A stretch of DNA of 64,000 nt from DASQFI01 sp963780895 (GTDB taxonomy: Bacteria; Acidobacteriota; Vicinamibacteria; Vicinamibacterales; SCN-69-37): the NCBI GenBank assembly GCA_963780895.1, contig CAWAEG010000009.1, positions 372,001 through 436,000 of the forward strand. Reading direction: 5' to 3'. Position 1 is the stretch's first letter; the number at the start of each line of letters is the position of its first letter. A model generated the notes under the pieces. That model was not told the origin of the DNA. It made no database searches and saw only the letters and a list, made by a program, of their open reading frames with translations. Made by a program: the position numbers and the translations under genes. This document shows, piece by piece, positions 53,844 to 62,483 of this stretch.

Positions 53844-54488
53844 GTGGCGATCGACGACGAACTCAACGGATTTGTCCGGGACGCACTGTCTCGGGGTACG
53901 CCGCGCACGGCCGTCGCTGACGTGCTCGCACGCGCCGGATGGGAAGGGCATCAGGTCACCGGCGCGCTCGCCGGATTCGCCGAGGTCGACTTTCCGATTC
54001 CGGTGCCGCGTCCCCGCGCGTACCTCTCGCCGCGAGAAGCGTTCATGTATCTCGTGCTCTTCTGCACGCTCTACGTCTCGGCGTTCAACCTGGGCTCGCT
54101 GATCTTCGAGTTGATCAACCGGGCGTTTCCGGATCCAGCCGACGCCCGTCTGCAGGTCTGGTCCACATTGCGGGTCCGGTGGGCGATCTCCTCGCTCATC
54201 GTCTCGTTCCCTGTCTTCTTGTTCGTCTCGCGCCTCACGCGCCGCGACGTGAGCCGGGATCCGCGTAAGCGTGCCTCGCGGGTCCGGCGCTGGCTGACAT
54301 ATCTCACGATGTTCGTCGCCGCCGGGGTGCTGATCGGTGACGTCACCTGCCTCGTGTATTACCTCCTGGGCGGCGAGCTCACGATTCGCTTCGTGCTCAA
54401 GGCGGCCACGATCTTCGGCATCGCCGGGGCCGCGTTCGGCTACTACCTCACCGACCTTCGGGCCGATGAGAAGGAGGGCCGTTCATGA
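53844..54488 (+). CDS. DUF5671 membrane protein
   Basis: 214 residues. The N-terminal 45 residues are a small helical domain ('ELNGFVRDALSRGTPRTAVA', 'VLARAGWEGHQVTGALAGF'). Four helices follow in the DUF5671 pattern ('SPREAFMYLVLFCTLYVSAF', 'WAISSLIVSFPVFLFVSRLT', 'LTYLTMFVAAGVLIGDVTCL'). Function unknown. The start is a GTG at 53844, with AGGAGG six bases upstream. Its TGA overlaps the next gene's ATG. Confidence 0.8.
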   Translation: MAIDDELNGFVRDALSRGTPRTAVADVLARAGWEGHQVTGALAGFAEVDFPIPVPRPRAYLSPREAFMYLVLFCTLYVSAFNLGSLIFELINRAFPDPADARLQVWSTLRVRWAISSLIVSFPVFLFVSRLTRRDVSRDPRKRASRVRRWLTYLTMFVAAGVLIGDVTCLVYYLLGGELTIRFVLKAATIFGIAGAAFGYYLTDLRADEKEGRS

Positions 54489-54910
54489 GAGCCGTTTCGC
54501 CACACGCGGTGATCGGCGGGGTGATCGCGCTCGTGGTGGCCGGCGCCGTCACGGCCGGTCTGGCGGTCATCGGATCGCCTTCAGAAGCGCGGCTCGAGCG
54601 TCTGGATGCCCGGCGGATCCAGGATCTTCAGACACTGTCCCGGCGGATTGACGTCTACTGGGTGAGACACGGCAAGCTTCCGTCCACCCTCGACGCCGTC
54701 TCGCTCGAATCGCCGGCAACCGCTCCCCGCGACCCGGTGAGCGGACAGCCGTACGAGTTCCGCGCGGCCGGCGAGAAACGCTACGAGCTCTGCGCGACGT
54801 TCGATCGGCGCTCAACGGGCACCGCACACGGACTTGGGGAAGAGCTCTGGGCGCACGGGGCCGGACGCGGATGTTTTCCGCTGGAAGTCAAAGCACCTCC
54901 CCGCTCCTGA
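54485..54910 (+). CDS. Hypothetical membrane-anchored protein following DUF5671
   Basis: 141 residues. One N-terminal helix (VIGGVIALVVAGAVTAGLAV) is followed by a soluble domain: 'RRIQDLQTLSRRIDVYWVRH', 'GKLPSTLDAVSLES', 'DPVSGQPYEFRAAGEKRYEL', 'CATFDRRS'. The layout is reminiscent of pseudopilin C-terminal domains but lacks a prepilin cleavage site. It overlaps the DUF5671 gene by four bases and the two are regularly paired, so a joint role in the membrane is likely but undefined. Confidence 0.7.
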   Translation: MRAVSPHAVIGGVIALVVAGAVTAGLAVIGSPSEARLERLDARRIQDLQTLSRRIDVYWVRHGKLPSTLDAVSLESPATAPRDPVSGQPYEFRAAGEKRYELCATFDRRSTGTAHGLGEELWAHGAGRGCFPLEVKAPPRS

Positions 54911-54982
54911 CCTTCGCCCTTTGCCCTTCCCTTGCCGGCTCTTTCGGCAACCTGCTACTCTCGCCGCACCCGGAGGTATCCC

Positions 54983-57900
54983 ATGTTCCGACCTCGGAGC
55001 ATCCTGCTCTACGCTCTGCTCGCCCTGCTCTGGCTGAGGCCACTCGACGCCGCGCCGGAGAACACCGGCACGCGGCTCTTGCGCCAACCGACCGTCAGCG
55101 CGAACCAGATCGCGTTCGCCTACGCCAACAACATCTGGATCGTGCCGCGTGCGGGCGGCATGGCGCGCCGCGTGACGAGCTTCCAGGGCACGACCGTCAA
55201 TCCGAAGTTCTCACCCGACGGCGCGTCGATCGCCTTCAGCGCGGAGTATGGCGGCAACCTCGACGTCTACGTCGTCCGCGCGGAAGGCGGTGAGCCGCGC
55301 AGGCTGACGTGGCATCCGGGCGCCGACACGGTCCAGGGCTGGAGCCCGGACGGCAAGTCGATCCTCTTCACGTCATCGCGCGCGACCTGGGCGCCCAGCG
55401 GCGCAGCGCGGTTCTTCCTCGTGCCGGAATCGGGCGGCGTCGAAGAGCCGATGGCGCTTCCGCGCGGCTATCAGGGGAAGATCTCCGCCGATGGACGCCG
55501 CATCGCGTACCGCATGAACAGCTCGTGGGACGAGGAGCGGCGGAACTACCGGGGCGGCCAGAACCGGCCGGTCTGGGTGGTCGATCTGAAAACGTACGAC
55601 CTCGTGTCGCCGCCGTGGACCGACTCGAAGGACACCGATCCCGTCTGGGTCGGCGACCAGGTGTACTTCATCTCCGATCGTGACGGCGTCGCGAACGTGT
55701 GGGCGTTCGAAACGGGAAACAAGCGGCTTCGCCAGGTCACGAAGTTCTCCGACTTCGACGTCAAGGCAGTGGACGCCGGCGGCGGTGCCGTCGTGTTCGA
55801 ACAGGGCGGCTACATCCACGAGCTCGAGCCCGGGTCGGGCCGTACGAAGGTCGTCAACATCACGGCCACCGGTGACTTTCCCTGGATGATGCCGCGCTGG
55901 GAAGACGTATCGGCCCGGATCTCCAACATCGCGATCTCGCCAACCGGCAAACGCGCCGTCGTGGAGGCACGCGGCGAGATCTTCACGATCCCGACCGACA
56001 AAGGTGACGTGCGCAACCTGACCCGGACGAGCGGCGTCGCCGAACGCAACCCGGTCTGGTCGCCAGACGGCAAGTACGTTTCGTACTTCAGCGATCGATC
56101 CGGCGAGTACCGGCTCGTGATCGAGGAGCAGGACGGGCTGGCGCCGCCGCGCGAGATCACACTGCAGAAGCCGACGCACTACTACACGCCGTCCTGGTCG
56201 CCCGACTCGAAAAAGCTGCTGTACACGGACACGAACCTGAAGGTGTGGGTGCTCGACGTCGCCACGGGTCAGGCCAAGGTGGTCGGCAACGACCCGTGGA
56301 TGGTGCCGGAACGGACGCTCAACCCGGTGTGGAGTCCGGACTCGAAGTTTGTCGCGTACTCGAGCCGGTTGCGGTCGATGTATCACGCGATTTTCGTCGC
56401 CAACGTGGACACTGGAGAGTCGAAGCAGGTCACCGACACGCTTGCCGACGCCATCTGGCCGGCGTGGGACGCGAGCGGCAAGTACCTCTGGTTCCTCGCG
56501 TCGACCGACTTCGGTCTCGGATCGCAGTGGCTCGACATGACGTCGTATCCGTACAACGAGACGTTCGGCCTCTACTTCGCGATTCTGAAGAAAGGCGAGC
56601 CGACACCGCTGTTGCCCGAGAGCGACGAGGACACGGGCGTCCAGAGCAGCCGTCCCGGGCCGGGCGGCGCGCCAGGCGGCGGGCGCGGCGGTCGAGGCGG
56701 CGGAGGTGGCGACGCGACTGAAGAGCAGCCGCCATCGCAGTCGAACGAGCCGCCGCGCGCGCCGCAGCGTCCCGTCACCGTCGTGATCGATTTCGACGAC
56801 ATCCATCGACGCATCGTCGCGGTGCCGGGCGTGCCGGTTCGCCAGTACTCGCAGCTGCGCGCGGGACTGGCGGGAACGGTCTACTACCTCGAAGCGGCGG
56901 CGGGAGCCGGCGGTGGCGGCAGCACGCTGCACCGGTACCGGCTCGCCGATCGGCGCGCCGCGCCGTTCGTCAACGGCGTCGCCGACTACGACGTCAGCGC
57001 GGACGGGCGAAAGCTCCTGTACCGATCCGGCGGTGGCGGCGGCGGGCGCGGAGGCCGCGGCGGCGCACCCGCGGGCGGTGGACCGGGACTCTTCGTCGTC
57101 GATGCCGATCGCACGCCGCCTCAGGCGAACGCAGGCCGGCTCGACGTGCAGCTCCGCATGTATCTGGAGCCGAAAGAAGAGTTCAAGCAGATCTTCAAGG
57201 AAGGGTGGCGCAACCAGCGCGACTACCTCTACGTGCCAAATCTGCACGGCGCCAACTGGACGAAGATGGAAGAGATGTACGGCCAGATCCTGCCGCACGT
57301 CATGCACCGGGCCGATCTCAACTACCTGCTCGACAACATGGGCGCGGAGATTGCCGTCGGGCATTCGTACGTCCGGGGCGGCGCGATGCCGGACGTGCCG
57401 ACGGCGGGCGGCGGCGGACTCCTCGGCGCGGACTTCGCGATCGAGAACGGGCGCTACAAGATCACGCGTATCTACGACAACGAGAGCTGGAACCCGGAAC
57501 TGCGCGCGCCGCTGCACATGCCGGGCGTGGATGTGTCGGTCGGCGAATACCTCATCGCCATCAACGGCGAAGAGCTGAAGGCGCCCGACAATATCTACCG
57601 GCTGCTCGACGGCACCGCCAACCGCCAGACCGTGCTCACCGTGAACGGCAAGCCGGTCCCGGACGGTGCGCGGCGCGTGACCGTGATTCCGCTGGCGTCG
57701 GAACAGGGACTTCGGTACTCGCGCGTGGGTCGAGCACAATCGCCGGCTCGTGGACAAACTCTCGGGCGGTCAGCTGGCCTACGTCTATCTGCCCAACACG
57801 GGACAGGGCGGGTATCAGAGCTTCAATCGCTACTACTTCGCCCAGCAGGACAAGGTTGGCGTCGTGGTGGACGAGCGGTTCAACGGCGGCGGATCGGCGG

Positions 57901-58406
57901 CCGACTACATCATCGACGTCCTGCAGCGCGACTTCGACGGCTACTTCAACAACGTCGCGGGCGATCGGTATCCGTTCACGAGTCCGTCGGCGGGCATCTG
58001 GGGGCCGAAGGTGATGATCATCAACGAGATGGCGGGTTCCGGCGGCGATCTCCTGCCGTACATGTTCCGCTACCGCAAGATTGGACCACTCGTCGGCAAG
58101 CGCACGTGGGGCGGACTGGTGCACACCGCCGATACGCCTGGCTTCATCGACGGCGGGTCGATGATCGCGCCGCGCGGCGGCTTCTTCACACGGGACGGCA
58201 AATGGGCCGTCGAGAACGAAGGCGTCGGACCCGACATCGACGTCGAGAACTGGCCGAAAGATGTGATTGCCGGACGCGATCTACAGCTCGAACGCGCGAT
58301 CGAGGAAGCGATGACGCTGCTGAAGACGAATCCGGTCGATCGGATGAAGGCCGAGCCGCCGCCGCCAATCTGGGGAGTGAGGAAAGGCGGGGGAGGGGAA
58401 AGATAA
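54983..58406 (+). CDS. Tricorn-like S41 protease with PD40 propellers, one frameshift
   Basis: It has a signal peptide (MFRPRSILLYALLALLWLRP). Two propeller regions of PD40 type follow ('FSPDGASIAFSAEYGGNLDV', 'WSPDGKYVSYFSDRSGEYRL'), with a Gly/Arg-rich linker near 56670-56715. Then come the Tricorn C1 domain, a PDZ ('VDVSVGEYLIAINGEELKAP') and the S41 catalytic region with 'NEMAGSGGDLLPY' containing the nucleophile Ser. 'AVGHSYVRGG' is the likely His loop. The frame breaks near 57725; 'AWVEHNRRLVDKLSGGQLAY' resumes. GGAGG lies seven bases before the ATG. It probably degrades peptides in the periplasm. Confidence 0.85.
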
Positions 58407-58480
58407 TTGGGTAATCGGGTAATTGGTAATTGGGTAATTGATCGTTCAATTGCTCAATTACCAATTACTCAATTACCCGA
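58404..58480. repeat. GTAATTGG-type array forming a long hairpin between convergent genes
   Basis: The left part repeats TAATTGGGTAATCGGGTAAT; the right part is its near reverse complement (CAATTACCAATTACTCAATT, then ACCCG). The two sides can fold into a stem of about 25 bp. It starts at the TAA of the protease gene and ends nine bases before the stop of the porin-like gene, so it probably terminates both. Confidence 0.75.
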
Positions 58481-58488
58481 TGCCTGTC

Positions 58489-59133
58489 TTAGAATCGCCA
58501 GCCGACGGAGAAGCTGAAGGCGTTGTTCTTCAGCGTCGGCGCGCCAGCATCCTCGGTGTCGTAGATATCCATGAGGCCCCAGGTGTAGCGGGCGTCGATG
58601 ATGAACTTGCGAATCTCGAACGCGCCGCCGAGTACAAAACCCATTTCGAAGGGCTTGAGAGGCACGTCGTCGCCGTCGAACTCGACGTCGCCGACCTTGA
58701 TCGACTCGTTGACGTTGAAGGCAAGTGTCGGACCGGCGAGCACGCGGACCTTGTTTGTGGATGCCAGGAAGTTGATCCGAGCCAGCACCGGGAACTCGAG
58801 GTAGCTCAGCTTGAAGCTCGGGTCACCGGGCTCGTCGAAGAATTGATCCTCTTCAGCGAATTCGCCGCCCTTCTGCGAGAACAGGGCCTCGACCTGGATG
58901 CCGGCTCGACGGTTGAAGTCGTGACCCATGAAGAACCCGAACAGGAATCCTGCACGGCCGTCGCTCGTGATGTCCCCGTCGTCGAAGCTGACCTTGATGT
59001 TGGAAACGTTGAGGCCGGCCTTGATGCCGAACGACGTCGCGGCGTCCTGAGGGGCCTGCGCGGCCGCGAGACTCGGAATCGCGAGAACGAACGCAGAAAC
59101 AATCAATACCCTGGCTAGGGTTCGAAAACGCAC
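58489..59133 (-). CDS. Porin-family outer membrane beta-barrel protein
   Basis: About 214 residues. It has a signal peptide (MRFRTLARVLIVSAFVLAIP) cleaved after AAAQ. Eight or so amphipathic strands follow ('TSFGIKAGLNVSNIKVSFDD', 'RAGIQVEALFSQKGGEF', 'KLSYLEFPVLARI', 'KVRVLAGPTLAFNV', 'FEMGFVLGGAFEI'), ending 'AFSFSVGWRF' with the terminal Phe needed by the BAM machinery. It fits the PorT/OMP_b-brl_2 type. The GTG at 59133 follows GGAGG at five bases. Role unknown. Confidence 0.8.
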   Translation of the reverse strand: MRFRTLARVLIVSAFVLAIPSLAAAQAPQDAATSFGIKAGLNVSNIKVSFDDGDITSDGRAGFLFGFFMGHDFNRRAGIQVEALFSQKGGEFAEEDQFFDEPGDPSFKLSYLEFPVLARINFLASTNKVRVLAGPTLAFNVNESIKVGDVEFDGDDVPLKPFEMGFVLGGAFEIRKFIIDARYTWGLMDIYDTEDAGAPTLKNNAFSFSVGWRF

Positions 59134-59328
59134 ACAAACCTCCTGAGAAAGAGACAAATGAAGCACCAACTGAGTATGACGAAAGCCGACCCGGGACGGT
59201 TCGTTCACCTACATGAAACTGCACTGGAGAGTTGGTTTGTGTCGTCTCAATTTCTCAGTACTGCATGCAGCTGGGATCCAATGACAGTCGTGTAGGCCAA
59301 AAGACCAAAGGCTTGACAGTGCCTCCAC

Positions 59329-61480
59329 TCACTTCTGCTTCTTCAACAACTTCTTGATATCTACCGGCTTGCCCGTTCGCAACGGCGCCCACAAATCGCC
59401 CACCTCTTTGAAACGTGCCGGTGCCGTGCGGATCGTGAACGCTTTCGGATCGATCCCGCGGGCGACTTCGGCCCACGTGAGGGGTGTCGACACGCCCGCG
59501 TAGTCGCTGGCGCGGGCGGAATAGGCGGTCGCCAGCGTCTTGCCGAGGATGTTCTGCAGGTAATCGACGTACACGGTGCCGCGCGGGCGTCTTTTGACCC
59601 AGCGCTCCACGGTGGCGACCTTGGGATGGGCGGTCGCCACGATCGTCGCGACCATCTCCGCGAGCAACTGACCGGTCTGGTACGACGTCTGTTTCGGAAG
59701 CGGGATATAAATGTGAAGTCCACGCGAGCCTGAGGTCTTCGGCACGCCGGGAATGCCGAACCGATCGAGCTCGTCTTTGACCCAGCGCGCCACGTCGAGC
59801 ACGTGCGCGAACGTCGCGCCTTCGCCCGGATCGAGATCGATCGCCGTGTGGTCCTGGCTCAGCGGGTCGGCGACGCGCGAGAACCACGGATCCTGCGAAA
59901 TCGCCGCCAGTTGCGTCATGTAGAGGAGGGTCGTCAGCGATCCGCCGATCAGCCGATCGCGTGGGCCCTCCTCGTCGATCGGCTCGATGTGATCCGGCAG
60001 CACTTCACGGCGGACGCCAGGCGGCGTCTTTTCAGGGTGCCGCTGCTGGTAGAACGCGGGCCCATCGACGCCGTTGGGAAACCGCTTCATCACGAGCGGC
60101 CGGTCGTCCACGCAGGGCAGGAGGTACGGCGACGCCTGCACGTAGTACCGGATCAGTTCGCCCTTGGTGATGCCGAGCTTCGGCCAGAAGACCTTCGCCA
60201 GATTCGTCACGCGAAGCGGTCTCGCCGTTGGGAAGGATCAAATCGGCGTCTTTTCTGGTTCTTTCGAGCGTGGTGAGATGGTCGAGCAGTGATGCAAGAT
60301 CGGCATCCATCGCGATGCCGGTTTTGGGGTTCGATGACCGACGTTTCGCCGCCGCCTTGACCGAAGTCTCGCTGCGGACTCGGTGGGCCTTGGGCCTTTC
60401 GCCTAGGGCCTTTTGCCTTTCGCCTTTTACCTTTGGCCCTTGGCCTTCGGCCTTCGGCCGTCCGCTTGGCATGTCCTCCCGCACGACATCCTTGGCCTTC
60501 TTGTCCGTCCTCATGCCGAGGTAGACGGGCTGGCGCAACAAGCCTTCGCTCGTCCACTCGGTGAACTTCACTTCCGCGAGCAGCTCGGGCTTTACCCAGT
60601 GCTGGCGTTCCGGCGTCTTGAATTTCTGCGCGAACGGACTCGTGGCGACCTCACGCGCGCGGAGAAGTGTCGAGACGCGATTGAGCTCGGCGTCGTTGAA
60701 TCCCGTTCCGACACTGCCAGCCCACCGGAGATCTCCATCGTCGTAGTACCCGACGAGCAGCGCGCCGAAGTTCTGACGGCTGAGCCGCGGCTCCGTCCAT
60801 CCGCCGATGACGAACTCCTGCTGCTTCAGCAGTTTCTTCTTCTTCCACGCGGGTGTCCGTCGGCCGCTCTGATAGACGGACTGGCCGTCCTTGGCGATCA
60901 GCCCTTCCCATCCTTCGGTCGTCGCCCGTTCGAGGAGCGGCCGGCCGTCGTCGACGGTCATTTCGCTCAGTCGCAGCACCGGCTTCGTGGCCGCGGTGAT
61001 GCGCACGCGTTCCTGAAGACGCAACCGTCGGGCCGCGAGCGGCAGCGACCTGATGTCTTCGTCGCTGTCACGCAGCAGATCGAACAGCACGAGAATCGCC
61101 GGCTGATCGCGTTCGCCGCGCTCGATCTCGCTGGCCGTCGTCCGGTGGATTCGGCCCTGGATGTGCTGGAATCCCAACGGTCGTCCGGCCTCGTCCACCG
61201 CGACGATTTCGCCGTCCAGCAGGACGGGCCCCTCGAGTGTTCGCGCGATCTTGGCGAGCGCGTTGACGATGGCGGGGAACTGGGCCGTCTTCTCGTTGCC
61301 GTTCCGCGAAAACACCCGGACGTGTGCCGGACCCTTGGTCGCGGGTGGCGCCAGATCGACGAGTGCGCGAATGCCGTCGTACTTCGGCTCGTACACCATG
61401 CCGCGCTGGACCATCGGCGGTTCGTCGAGCGAGGCCAGCATGGGCCGCACCTTTGCCGGATCCTCACGCCATTTCGCCAA
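59329..61480 (-). CDS. ligD: DNA ligase D (ligase then polymerase order), one frameshift
   Basis: The ATP-dependent ligase domain comes first: adenylation Lys in 'YEPKYDGIRALV', 'LLDGEIVAVD', 'EGLIAKDGQSVYQSGRRTPA', then the OB domain. A low-complexity linker follows, then the primase-polymerase domain: 'VFWPKLGITKGELIRYYVQA', 'AIDLDPGEGA' (metal Asps), 'SGSRGLHIYIPL'. No phosphoesterase domain is present. The frame breaks near 60205 (GAGACCGCTTCGCGTG); dropping one base gives 'NGETLRVTNLAKVFWP'. The start is a TTG at 61480, four bases after the GGAGG of the 17-bp palindrome. With the divergent Ku it makes the NHEJ pathway. Confidence 0.9.
60384..60465. repeat. GGCCTT/GCCTTT repeat inside the LigD linker
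   Basis: Degenerate units such as GGGCCTTGGGCCTTTCGCCT and TTTGGCCCTTGGCCTTCGGC encode a Lys/Gly/Pro/Arg-rich stretch (GRPKAEGQGPKVKGERQKAL). A related short array lies at 11262-11292. The repeat appears to have expanded within an inter-domain linker without breaking the frame. Confidence 0.6.
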
Positions 61481-61497
61481 ATGACCTCCGAGGTCAT
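61481..61497. promoter_or_regulatory. 17-bp palindrome ATGACCTCCGAGGTCAT at the ligD start
   Basis: A perfect copy directly before the TTG start of ligD (minus strand); its GGAGG is the only ribosome site for that gene. It lies in the 139-bp divergent spacer shared with ku. Confidence 0.7.
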
Positions 61498-61619
61498 TTT
61501 AGGGCGGGGGCGACTTCGCCCCCGCCGGCCTGTCAGAATGTGCAAATCCGGGCACGATGGCCGGCCGATCGTTTTCGACCGATAATGCCCCTTCGCCGGG
61601 GACCGTAAAAGGAGTCTTT

Positions 61620-62483
61620 ATGGCAGCGCGCCCGACTTGGAAGGGCTACCTGAAAATCAGCCTGGTCAACATCCCCGTCCGTGTGTTCCCAGCCACGGAC
61701 GCGGCGGCCACCGTCAGCTTCAATCAGCTTCATCGCGAATGCCGTACGCGCATTCAGCAGAAGCGCTGGTGTCCGACGTGCCAGACCGAGGTGGCCAACA
61801 CCGATCTCGTAAAGGGCTACGAGTTCGAGAAGGGCAAATATGTCGTCCTGGACGAGGAGGACATCGCCAAGGTCCGTCCGGAGTCGACGCGCGTGATCAA
61901 CGTCGTGCAGTTCGCGGATGCGAAGTTGATCGATCCGGTGTACGTGGAGCGGCCCTACTACCTCGCGCCTGACGGCGCCGTCGCCGCCGAAGCGTTCGCC
62001 GTCATGCGCGAGGGGATGGTGGGCAAGGCCGCGGTCGGAAAAGTCGCGCTCTACGGCCGGGAGTACCTCGTCGCCATCCAGCCGCGCGAAAACGGCCTCG
62101 TGATGTACACGCTGCGGCACGCGAGCGAAGTGCGCTCGATGGGCGCGATCGACGAGCTCCAGACCGTGCCGTCGAAAATCAAACCGGACGAAGTGAAACT
62201 GGCGCGCCAGGTCATCGGCAACTTCGAGACCGGCGGCGATCTCACGCAATACAAGGACGACTATCAGAACGAGCTGCGTCGCATCATCGACGCGAAGATC
62301 GCGGGCGAGGAAGTCGTCGCGACCGTCGAAGAAGCGCCGCCCAAGGTCGTCAACCTCATGGACGCGCTCCGCCAGAGCCTGGAGCGGGTTTCCGCGGGCA
62401 AGAAGCAGCCCGCGAAGATCGCCGAAGGGAAGACCGCGAAGGCCGTCGAGCGGCCCGTGATGAAAAAGCGAGCACGAGGGTAG
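61620..62483 (+). CDS. ku: Ku DNA end-binding protein
   Basis: 287 residues. The bacterial Ku core is evident: 'TWKGYLKISLVNIPVRVFPA', 'FNQLHRECRTRIQQKRWCPT', 'GYEFEKGKYVVLDEEDIAKV', 'YYLAPDGAVAAEAFAVMREG', 'YTLRHASEVRSMG'. The Lys-rich C-terminal tail (AGKKQPAKIAEGKTAKAVER) is typical and helps DNA binding. It binds double-strand ends and recruits LigD, which is divergently encoded. The ATG at 61620 follows AAAAGGAG. Its last 128 bases overlap the convergent permease frame. Confidence 0.93.
   Translation: MAARPTWKGYLKISLVNIPVRVFPATDAAATVSFNQLHRECRTRIQQKRWCPTCQTEVANTDLVKGYEFEKGKYVVLDEEDIAKVRPESTRVINVVQFADAKLIDPVYVERPYYLAPDGAVAAEAFAVMREGMVGKAAVGKVALYGREYLVAIQPRENGLVMYTLRHASEVRSMGAIDELQTVPSKIKPDEVKLARQVIGNFETGGDLTQYKDDYQNELRRIIDAKIAGEEVVATVEEAPPKVVNLMDALRQSLERVSAGKKQPAKIAEGKTAKAVERPVMKKRARG

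Noticed and set aside
55373..57757. Long open frame of about 790 codons antisense to the Tricorn protease
   Set aside because: GC-rich coding DNA leaves the opposite frame open; its translation is Arg/His-rich, has no family resemblance, and the sense strand encodes a clear protease.
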